Source: DATNPX01 sp036702975
GTDB taxonomy: Bacteria > Cyanobacteriota > Vampirovibrionia > Obscuribacterales > Obscuribacteraceae
NCBI GenBank assembly: GCA_036702975.1
Contig: DATNPX010000057.1
Coordinates: 1 to 46,187, forward strand
DNA: 46,187 nt
Direction: 5' to 3'
Shown here piece after piece: positions 26,982 through 33,518 of the stretch. A model generated the notes under the pieces. The model was not told the DNA's origin. It saw only the letters and a list, made by a program, of their open reading frames with translations, and did no database searches. Position 1 is the first letter of the stretch, and each line of letters starts with the position of its first letter. Both the position numbers and the translations under genes were made by a program.

Positions 26982-27773
26982 TCAGGAATATTCTGTTCGC
27001 TTCAATACCCATCGCTCGTCGGCCAAAGTAAGTTGTTTAACTGGCACAAGACTGCGCGCCAGAACCGGCAAGACTTTTTCTGGAGCACACATGTAAATTC
27101 CCGCACCAAATGCTGGATTCGCCTCTACAACAGCCCAACCGCGATCGCAAATAAATCCAACATCGATAACCAAAGCTGGTGGCAGCGGTACACTCCAATC
27201 ATCCAAAAGCTCCTGTGTAAATTTCGCGCACTCTTTAGCATCGGCGGTCATTTCAACGGTTAGTTCGCGCACAAATTCTCCGTTGCATGAATAGAGTGAC
27301 GAACACATGACGGTGCGGTCTAAAACGAAAAAACGATACTCGGTTTCCCAATCGACGACCTCTGACAAAATTGCTGGTGACTTTTCGATATAAATCGATT
27401 TACACTCGATTGATGAACCAGAGTCATAAACTTTCGCACTAAAACACTTATCATCGGCAGGTTTTGCAAAGACGCGGGTGGGATACTTCCGAGCCTCTTG
27501 CAGCGTCGTCAATTCGAGCTTTCTTTTCACATATCGCTCAGGAAGATCCGGCAGCCAGGAAAAGGTGGGTTCGATAAGGGCAAAATTCAAGGATTCGGCG
27601 ATAGCAGCGACGAACAATGGTTCACCGTAGGCAGTGATACCAGTTCCATCATCGGTAAAAGAATCAGGCACTCGCCAGTTTGTGAGCCGGTGTACTGCCC
27701 AACCAGCTTCGTGCGCAGCCTGTTCAATTGCAACAGAGCTGTCGTTACGGCGTGGGGAAAGAAACAATTGCAA
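26982..27773 (-). CDS. ATP-grasp domain protein (DUF4343-like)
   Basis: I set the start at TTG 27773, 7 nt after GGGAG, giving 263 residues beginning MQLFLSPRRND; a longer version to 27902 runs far into the upstream gene. The N-terminal 80 residues bind like a pre-ATP-grasp domain. 'RVFAKPADDKCFSAKVY' looks like the first ATP-binding strand and Lys. 'WETEYRFFVLDR' and the C-terminal 'PPALVIDVGFICDRGWAVVEANPAFGAG' carry the metal-binding Glu/Asn pair (VEANP). The family ligates carboxylates to amines or thiols using ATP; the substrates are unknown. It follows a small unknown gene by 17 nt, so the two probably work together. Confidence 0.78.
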   Translation of the reverse strand: MQLFLSPRRNDSSVAIEQAAHEAGWAVHRLTNWRVPDSFTDDGTGITAYGEPLFVAAIAESLNFALIEPTFSWLPDLPERYVKRKLELTTLQEARKYPTRVFAKPADDKCFSAKVYDSGSSIECKSIYIEKSPAILSEVVDWETEYRFFVLDRTVMCSSLYSCNGEFVRELTVEMTADAKECAKFTQELLDDWSVPLPPALVIDVGFICDRGWAVVEANPAFGAGIYMCAPEKVLPVLARSLVPVKQLTLADERWVLKRTEYS

Positions 27774-27790
27774 TAAAAAACTCCCACTGT

Positions 27791-28150
27791 TCAGCGCTTT
27801 TGTTCGAGATATTCCTTGATCAAAACAAGCATCTCTTGCGCGAGGATACAGTAGTCTTTGGCGTCCGCCTGACGCTTTCCTTCGAAGAGAGTTGGCGGCC
27901 ACACCTGGGCAAGGTCGCAGGCCTTCTCAAAGACCCACATAGTGACATCGCCGCCAACGCGAGAATTACGACCGTAGCACATTTCTCCAGTCTTCAAGAA
28001 AGCGTCGATTTGAAGCGGAATCATACAGCTTGAAAAAACTACTCTCTCCACAAATCCTGAGTCCATCAGGATTTTATGCGCCTGATTTCGTTCGCTCTCC
28101 AGGATTTGCTCCAACCTTTCGTCGTCTTCTTCGGAGATAGCATAGTCCAT
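27791..28150 (-). CDS. Small hypothetical protein upstream of the ATP-grasp gene
   Basis: This is a 119-residue acidic, helical protein beginning MDYAISEEDDERLEQILE. It holds Cys residues in 'FSSCMIPLQIDAFLKTGEMCYG' and a central 'GGDVTMWVFEKACDLAQVWPPTLF' segment. There is no signal peptide or known motif. It is the first gene of a two-gene unit with the ATP-grasp protein and may be its partner or substrate, which is inference from position only. Confidence 0.65.
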   Translation of the reverse strand: MDYAISEEDDERLEQILESERNQAHKILMDSGFVERVVFSSCMIPLQIDAFLKTGEMCYGRNSRVGGDVTMWVFEKACDLAQVWPPTLFEGKRQADAKDYCILAQEMLVLIKEYLEQKR

Positions 28151-28242
28151 CGTGGGGCAGCCCTCTGACTGATTACTGCACTTATATCAAGCCGGCATTG
28201 TTTGTGTCCACGAAGTCGATTTTTAACGCCGATTACGCTTTT

Positions 28243-28285
28243 AGCCCTGTCTGAAAAATAAAATGGTGAAGACGACAAGTATCGC
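28243..28285 (-). repeat. Degenerate copy of the tmRNA 3' end (probable attachment-site remnant)
   Basis: This 43-bp stretch aligns with 29309-29349, the 3' end and trailer of ssrA: AGCCCTGT is shared, then 15 identical bases (AAAAATAAAATGGTG), then 12 of 17 matches, with most differences G-to-A. It lies in the same orientation, about 1.06 kb downstream of the intact tmRNA. Integrases that target ssrA leave such a partial copy at the far end of the inserted element. Confidence 0.6.
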
Positions 28286-28363
28286 CGGGAAAGCAATATT
28301 CACTACATACACTTGCCCTGTACGGAAGTTCGCAGTACAATTTCATATATGAGGTAATTGACC

Positions 28364-28645
28364 ATGGCCGTCAAAGGCAAAAAAGAAGAGCGCATCGATG
28401 CCAGACTAACGGCAGAGGCAAAACAGCAAATTGACCAGGCCGCTGCGTTGCAAGGTCGCTCAACGTCTGATTTCATGGTTCAGGCAGCCCTCAAAGAAGC
28501 CTCTCAGGTAATCGAGCAGCAAAGAATCGTTCGCCTGACGGTTGACGAAAGTGTTGCCCTGGCTCAGCTAATGTGCAAGGAACCGCAGATCAACAAGGCG
28601 TCTGTGGAAGCAATGCGCCGCCACAACAAAATCATAGGCAGCTAA
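28364..28645 (+). CDS. DUF1778/TacA-type ribbon-helix-helix antitoxin
   Basis: The protein has 93 residues from the ATG at 28364, which has GAGGT 8 nt upstream; a TTG at 28358 is in frame. The N-terminus 'KEERIDARLTAEAKQQIDQAAALQGRSTSDFMVQAALKEA' is a ribbon-helix-helix DNA-binding domain of DUF1778. The C-terminal tail 'RIVRLTVDESVALAQLMCKEP' would wrap the toxin. Its stop codon TAA is directly followed by the toxin's GTG. It should neutralise the GNAT toxin and repress the shared promoter. Confidence 0.9.
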   Translation: MAVKGKKEERIDARLTAEAKQQIDQAAALQGRSTSDFMVQAALKEASQVIEQQRIVRLTVDESVALAQLMCKEPQINKASVEAMRRHNKIIGS

Positions 28646-29230
28646 GTGCAAAAGTCGCCGAAGCTGTCTCTGGTCATTGAGCCCTGGACCAAAGAACATG
28701 ACGCCTCGCAGTTCGCATCAGACCTTGCAAGCATAAAAAAATACATCCAAGAACAAGCCCACCGCGACATTTCCAGTTACACCTCTTCTGTATTTGTGCT
28801 GACCGAACCAGGTGATAAGGTCGTCAGAGGCTATTATTCGCTGTCTAGCCTGAGTATCGTTTTCAAGGATTTGCCTTCCAACGTTCAGAAGAAACTGCCC
28901 AAATATCCAGAGACGAGCGGAATTTTGCTTGGTCGGCTTGGAGTTGATCGTGACTACAGTCAAAAACTGCGGGAGGATTTAGGCTACAAACCTCGGCTTG
29001 GAGAGCTGCTTTTAGCCAACGCACAAATCCGATGCCTCAAAACCTGTAGGGATGTCGGCAGCGCGCTTCTTGTAATTGACGCCGAATTACCAAACTCCGA
29101 AGAACAAGAGAAAGGTGCCCGAGATCCGTTACCGCTTTACGCCAAATACGGATTTGTCCCACTCACTGCTAATCCACGAAGAGTAATTAAAACAATGCGG
29201 GCAATTTCCGAGGAATTTAAATCACTCTGA
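28646..29230 (+). CDS. TacT-like GNAT toxin
   Basis: This 194-residue GNAT protein starts with GTG immediately after the antitoxin stop. Landmarks of the family are 'RGYYSLSSLSI' (61-71), 'LGRLGVDRDY' (95-104), 'LGELLLANA' (118-126), 'ALLVIDA' (140-146) and 'LYAKYGFVPL' (164-173), where Tyr165 takes the general-acid position. The family acetylates charged tRNAs and stops translation. The loop that normally reads Q-G-x-G-x-G for acetyl-CoA is replaced and lengthened here (SQKLREDLGYKPRLGE), and the chain is slightly longer than typical. Activity therefore needs testing, but the module layout is classical. Confidence 0.87.
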   Translation: MQKSPKLSLVIEPWTKEHDASQFASDLASIKKYIQEQAHRDISSYTSSVFVLTEPGDKVVRGYYSLSSLSIVFKDLPSNVQKKLPKYPETSGILLGRLGVDRDYSQKLREDLGYKPRLGELLLANAQIRCLKTCRDVGSALLVIDAELPNSEEQEKGARDPLPLYAKYGFVPLTANPRRVIKTMRAISEEFKSL

Positions 29231-29327
29231 ATACAGTAAGGAACAGGCGACACCTTCGCACTTTCTCCTTATTGAGAATGCTCGAAAGCGTGCACCGATG
29301 ATACTTTGAGCCCTGTTAAAAATAAAA

Positions 29328-29718
29328 TGGTGGAGGCGGCGAGAATCGCACTCGCGTCCAAAGAAGCCGTGACATAAGCATCTACAAGTTTAGTTTGGAA
29401 TTTTCCCAGTCACCGTTTCCGATCCGCTGGTAGAGGCCCAAACAGCCATCCGGGTTCGTGATTATGTCTTAGACCAGGCTATCAATCGCTAATTTCGCCT
29501 GATGGCAACCACCGTGGTTGACCCAATAAGTGCGGGTGGTCAAGCTCTTATCGAGTCCAGCAAACCTAAGTTATTAGTTAGGCAGCCAGCGCAACGCGCT
29601 GGGCTGGGAATTTTACGATGTTATTTGCATCTGTATTTTGCTCTGCTTTTTTACGAGAACTAAGCGAACTCGACCTGCAGCCCATGACCCAACAACCCTG
29701 TCGAATCTAAACGCCCCC
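29328..29718 (-). ncRNA. ssrA: Transfer-messenger RNA (tmRNA)
   Basis: The 5' end GGGGGCG (29718-29712) pairs with CGCCTCC before the encoded CCA (29330-29328), giving a seven-pair acceptor stem with the G3-U pair that specifies alanine. After 'TTTAGATTCGACAGGG' comes the mRNA-like part with the tag ANNIVKFPAQRVALAA followed by TAA (about 29630-29580). The T-arm is GCGAGTGCGATTCTCGC. The tag begins like cyanobacterial tags and ends in the ALAA degron read by ClpXP. Length is 391 nt, in one piece. SsrA rescues stalled ribosomes. A T-rich tract (TTTTATTTTTA) follows the CCA. Confidence 0.96.
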
Positions 29719-29764
29719 ATGTATGGGGTAAGGCTCAATCATCTCTCTTCAATTTTCAGGGTTC

Positions 29765-29785
29765 AAAAAACCGCCGCCGTGCGGC
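29765..29785 (-). terminator. Intrinsic terminator after prmA
   Basis: On the minus strand GCCGC, loop ACG, GCGGC is followed by GG and six Ts. It lies about 43 bp after the prmA stop and 47 bp before the tmRNA 5' end, so it should separate the two transcripts. Confidence 0.75.
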
Positions 29786-29827
29786 AATTCATCGATCTAT
29801 ATTCCGATTATAGCAAACTTACACTGT

Positions 29828-30775
29828 TTAAGACGGAGCAAATGACAGCAAGTTCCGCTGAGGTACGCCCCGCGCAATCACAAGCCCGGCCCACATTCCC
29901 TGGATTTTTTCGTCGCGAATCACCCACTTCCCTTTAGTCAATTCTTTGCTGAACATAGGCAGCTTTTCCTTAAGAATTCCTGCACATATTACGAAGCCAC
30001 CTGGTGCCAGAAGCCGCTCGTAAACAGGCAAAAGCGAAATGATGTCTTCACAGGTAAGGTTCGAGAAAATGATGTCAAAATCCTTGCGCGTGACAGTCTC
30101 TATGCCACCGCAAACCAGCTCTACTCGCTTCGTCACTTTGTTTAGTTCAAGATTCTTAGCGGCGTTGTCTATCGCTACTGGATCTATGTCAACCCCGATA
30201 ATCACTGCCTTTGGACCGGTTTGCAGAGCGCTGGCAATTGCGAGAATTCCGCTACCAGTTCCGACGTCCAAAATACGCTGCGGATGCGGTTGCATTTCAA
30301 AAGCAGTCAAACAATATTGCGTGGTCGCATGCAAACCGGTACCAAAAGCCATTCCGGGTTCAAGCACCAGAACCTTGCGCACACCAATTTCTTCGGGAGT
30401 GAGTGTATCTAGCAACCATGGAGGGCAAACCATAAACTGGTTTCCGACCTCGAACGGCTTCAGTCCTTCTTTCCAGCGGGCCAACCAATCCTCTTCCTCG
30501 ACAGATTTATGCCTGAGGGTCTTGAGCGATTCACCGAGTCCGTACTCCTCAAGACTCGTTTGAATTTTTGTCAGAATTTCCTCGGATAATTCAATTTCGT
30601 CGAACGTAGCTCGAACAATAATGTTAGCGTCAGGATCAACTTCTATTACCTCGCACCCGGTCGAACCGCATTGAATCATGAGCCAGGAAGCCATGTCTTC
30701 ATGCTCAGGTGAGGTCTCGAATTCGACAGTCGCCCATCGCTTTTTCAATTGTTGTACTGGTTCCGCATAATCCAT
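29828..30775 (-). CDS. prmA: Ribosomal protein L11 methyltransferase
   Basis: The 315-residue protein has PrmA's two-part layout. The N-terminal substrate domain contains 'VEEEDWLARWKEGLKPFEVG' and a linker 'LVLEPGMAFGTGLHATTQYCL'. The Rossmann methyltransferase has the SAM motif LDVGTGSGILAIAS (169-182), an acidic 'GVDIDPVAIDNAAKN' and 'SNLTCEDIISLLPVYERLLAPGG'. PrmA trimethylates L11. The usual NILA-like catalytic-site sequence reads SNLT. It stands alone upstream of ssrA with its own terminator. Confidence 0.93.
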   Translation of the reverse strand: MDYAEPVQQLKKRWATVEFETSPEHEDMASWLMIQCGSTGCEVIEVDPDANIIVRATFDEIELSEEILTKIQTSLEEYGLGESLKTLRHKSVEEEDWLARWKEGLKPFEVGNQFMVCPPWLLDTLTPEEIGVRKVLVLEPGMAFGTGLHATTQYCLTAFEMQPHPQRILDVGTGSGILAIASALQTGPKAVIIGVDIDPVAIDNAAKNLELNKVTKRVELVCGGIETVTRKDFDIIFSNLTCEDIISLLPVYERLLAPGGFVICAGILKEKLPMFSKELTKGKWVIRDEKIQGMWAGLVIARGVPQRNLLSFAPS

Positions 30776-31224
30776 TTGTAGGATTCCTTATTGACGTCAG
30801 ACGAAACAATCACCGAGTAATAAGCGCACTAAATATAGTGCATCTTCGACGATTTAATTGGATACACCAGCGATTCTGACGCCCGCTTTAATAACTGAGA
30901 GCGTACGGATCACCGGACATCTAACCCATTTTTTCATTGCTTGAGCCAAAAGTGCCGTTTGACAACCAGATTATTTTCCAGTCCTCATAATTTCGCCCAT
31001 AAAATCGCCTTTTGAGCCCGCGAAGTCAAGAGTCTGTTGGGATTTGCGTCTGTGTTTCAAGGCTTACGGGTCAATGGTCGGTCAGTTCATTCTTAACGAG
31101 GCGCCAGGGTCTTTTTAAGGAACTCAGCTCTTTGCGGTCACGCATGGAGATGCAGTGCAACACTTCAGCGCTGCACCACCCATTCCGCTTATAATGTAGC
31201 TCTACTCGGAAGGATAATGGCATA
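30776..31224. other. Intergenic region between prmA and the hydrolase-kinase operon
   Basis: The 449 bases hold no gene I can support. TATAAT at 31190-31195 is a possible -10 for the hydrolase operon, but no good -35 stands 16-18 bp upstream. GGAAGG near 31208 may serve as a rather distant ribosome site for the ATG at 31225. Confidence 0.5.
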
Positions 31225-32103
31225 ATGCTGGGTCTCGAAATAGCAGCAGCGCTAGCACTTCTCATAGCATTATATCTGGTGGCATCGCCGCGTTACGGTG
31301 AGCGCGCCTATCACTACGCGCTGTTCGCACCGTGGAAATATCCAGTGGGAAACTACCACGGAGAGCTGGGTAGCAGCGGAAAATTCGATGACGTATATTT
31401 TAAAGCAATCGACGGAAAGAAGCTTCATGGATGGTTCTTCCAGGGAACCAACAGCAAAGTGATCATGGTCAATCATGGCAAAACAGGTAATATAACCGAC
31501 CTGGAACGACTCATGTTTATGCTGCTCGACACCGGAGCATCAGTTTTCATTTACGACTACCGTGGCTTTGGACGCAGTGAAGGCTCACCATCGCTCAAGG
31601 TGATCTGCGAAGATGGCATAAAAGCCTATGAGTGGTTGGTGCAAGAAAAACAGACGGCGCCTGGAGACATTGTTGCCTACGGCGAATCTCTCGGAGGTGT
31701 TGTTGCTTGCTTTCTGGCGGAGCAAACTGAACTCGGCGGCTTGATCTTGCAATCGGCGTTTTCTTCCCTTAGAAAAATCAGCATCGAAAATATGTCTGTG
31801 CTGAAATATTTTCCGCAATCCCTTTTTCCGATTTACGGAAACAATTCCGTGACTTTGAGCCGATTTCAGAAACCGGTCTTGATTCTGCATGGTGCACTGG
31901 ACCAGGACATCAGCATTCAGCACTCTCACGACCTGCACGATGCCGCAACTTCGAACAAGGAATTTGTAATCCTTCCAAACACACTGCACGACGAAATCGA
32001 TGAAAAGGATCACGTGTTATTTGTCACCACTGTAAAAACGTTTCTAGATACTCTTGATAGAAAAACCACCTTACCGGTCACGAGCCACAGTGAACCTCAG
32101 TGA
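31225..32103 (+). CDS. Membrane-anchored alpha/beta hydrolase
   Basis: The 292-residue protein begins with an N-terminal hydrophobic anchor (3-21). The alpha/beta hydrolase of the ABHD13/Bem46 or FrsA-like type shows the oxyanion segment 'VNHGKTGN', 'YDYRGFGRSEGSPS', the nucleophile elbow YGESLGG (Ser155), Asp226 in HGALDQDIS and His255 in NTLHDE. The triad is complete, so it should be an active serine esterase or lipase-like enzyme facing outward. It is the first gene of a unit with two Ser/Thr kinases (14 nt, then a 34-nt overlap), so its product may be a target or a co-regulated function. Confidence 0.88.
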   Translation: MLGLEIAAALALLIALYLVASPRYGERAYHYALFAPWKYPVGNYHGELGSSGKFDDVYFKAIDGKKLHGWFFQGTNSKVIMVNHGKTGNITDLERLMFMLLDTGASVFIYDYRGFGRSEGSPSLKVICEDGIKAYEWLVQEKQTAPGDIVAYGESLGGVVACFLAEQTELGGLILQSAFSSLRKISIENMSVLKYFPQSLFPIYGNNSVTLSRFQKPVLILHGALDQDISIQHSHDLHDAATSNKEFVILPNTLHDEIDEKDHVLFVTTVKTFLDTLDRKTTLPVTSHSEPQ

Positions 32104-32117
32104 GTTAGCGCACTTCA

Positions 32118-33518
32118 ATGATGGCAAAGCTCGAACTCTCTATTCCATACAAAACGATGTCTACCACGATGGCGATCGTTTACCTGGCGTGCTGGGCTGC
32201 GCTAGGGCTGATGCTAGTCGGTTACATCTCACAAGCAGTGTTAGTTGTAGCCAGCTTGCTGAACCCTGTTGCGCGCGTAATTTTCCAGATACTATTCACT
32301 TTTGCCAGCGCCGCAGCATTTGCCTACATACCCTACCGCGTGGTCAGCACCTTGATGCAGGGTGGTTGCATATCCGCAAATCAAAATGGTTTAGGTCTGC
32401 CAGGCTCATTCTTGCGAATGCCCAAACTTCGTCCCTGGGGCCAACTGAAATTGGCGGAGATGGAACGCAACATTATCTATCTAACTTTCGATGACAACGA
32501 ACAGATTTCCATCAATTCGAAGCAGTTAAGCTCGGAGCAACTCGAACAGTTTCTTCTGGCACTGGAAGTTTGGGGACATAAAGCGGTTCTCGCAAATTCT
32601 TTAATTGAAGTGCGAGATCGCGTCCAAAACGAAAAGGCCGGACTTGAAGATCACGGTTATACAAAGTTGTGGGAAGAAGAGCTGAACCGCCGCTTTAATT
32701 CGACAACATTTGTGCCGCTCGAGCCTGGCGCAAAATTGCGCTCGGATTCATTCACCATACTAAAACAACTGGCTTTTGGAGGCTTTTCAGCGGTTTATCT
32801 GGCAGAAGATAATAATCGCAATCAAGTCGTTATTAAAGAGTCAGCGACAAATATCAGCGATGCCTCGCACGAGAAAGCGCTTGAATTATTTAAGCGCGAA
32901 GCGTTGTTGTTGAGCGCATTGAACCATCCGCAGATCGCAAAATTGCTCGACAATTTTATTGAAGCCGGACGAAATTATATGGTACTGGAATACATTCAAG
33001 GTGACAACCTTCGAGAATACGTGCGCAAACACGGCGTCCTGGAAGAAGCACTGGTGCTTGATCTCATGGCACAAATGGTGGGTGTTCTGAGCTACTTGCA
33101 CGAGCAAAATCCGCCAATCATTCACAGAGATTTCACGCCGGACAATCTTGTGATGAAAGCAGACCGCACACTTGTCGTCATTGATTTCGGAGCAGCAAAT
33201 GAATATGTCGGAACTGCAACGGGCACACTGATTGGTAAGCAATGCTACATGCCACCAGAACAAGTGCGCGGCAAATGCGAGCTTAAGACCGACCTTTACG
33301 CGCTGGGATGCACGGCGTCATTTCTGCTAACCGGCAAGGATCCAGAAGCACTGCGCTCATCTCGCCCTCGTACGTTGAAGCCCAATGTATCGGAGCAAAC
33401 GGAAGAAATCATTTCTCAGCTTACCCAACAAGATCCTCAAAAGCGCACACAATCAGCGCAAGCACTAAAAGAACTGCTTCAGCAATGGAATCAGAAGACA
33501 AAAACACAAACCCACTAG
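32118..33518 (+). CDS. Membrane-anchored Ser/Thr protein kinase
   Basis: This 466-residue protein has two N-terminal membrane helices (about 17-48 and 52-72), a short unknown domain, the 'YTKLWEEELNRRF' box (181-193) and a kinase domain from about 205. The glycine loop LAFGGFSAVYLAE (218-230), Lys240 (VVIKE), Glu261, HRD at 336-338, Asn343, DFG at 356-358 and 'MPPEQVRGKCELKTDLYALGC' are all present. Only the catalytic-loop Lys is replaced (HRDFTPDN). It is the most canonical of the four kinases in the window. Its 3' end overlaps the next kinase gene. Confidence 0.92.
   Translation: MMAKLELSIPYKTMSTTMAIVYLACWAALGLMLVGYISQAVLVVASLLNPVARVIFQILFTFASAAAFAYIPYRVVSTLMQGGCISANQNGLGLPGSFLRMPKLRPWGQLKLAEMERNIIYLTFDDNEQISINSKQLSSEQLEQFLLALEVWGHKAVLANSLIEVRDRVQNEKAGLEDHGYTKLWEEELNRRFNSTTFVPLEPGAKLRSDSFTILKQLAFGGFSAVYLAEDNNRNQVVIKESATNISDASHEKALELFKREALLLSALNHPQIAKLLDNFIEAGRNYMVLEYIQGDNLREYVRKHGVLEEALVLDLMAQMVGVLSYLHEQNPPIIHRDFTPDNLVMKADRTLVVIDFGAANEYVGTATGTLIGKQCYMPPEQVRGKCELKTDLYALGCTASFLLTGKDPEALRSSRPRTLKPNVSEQTEEIISQLTQQDPQKRTQSAQALKELLQQWNQKTKTQTH

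Noticed and set aside
29807..29812. TATAAT (minus strand) as the tmRNA promoter
   Set aside because: It lies upstream of the prmA terminator and lacks a matching -35 element, so it is doubtful as the ssrA promoter.
29638..29937. 99-codon plus-strand frame over the tmRNA 5' half
   Set aside because: It overlaps both the tmRNA and the prmA terminator and has no family signal.
33308..33484. N-terminal extension of the second kinase into the first kinase gene
   Set aside because: The extra 59 residues are an out-of-frame reading of the upstream kinase; ATG 33485 gives a length matching its paralogue.
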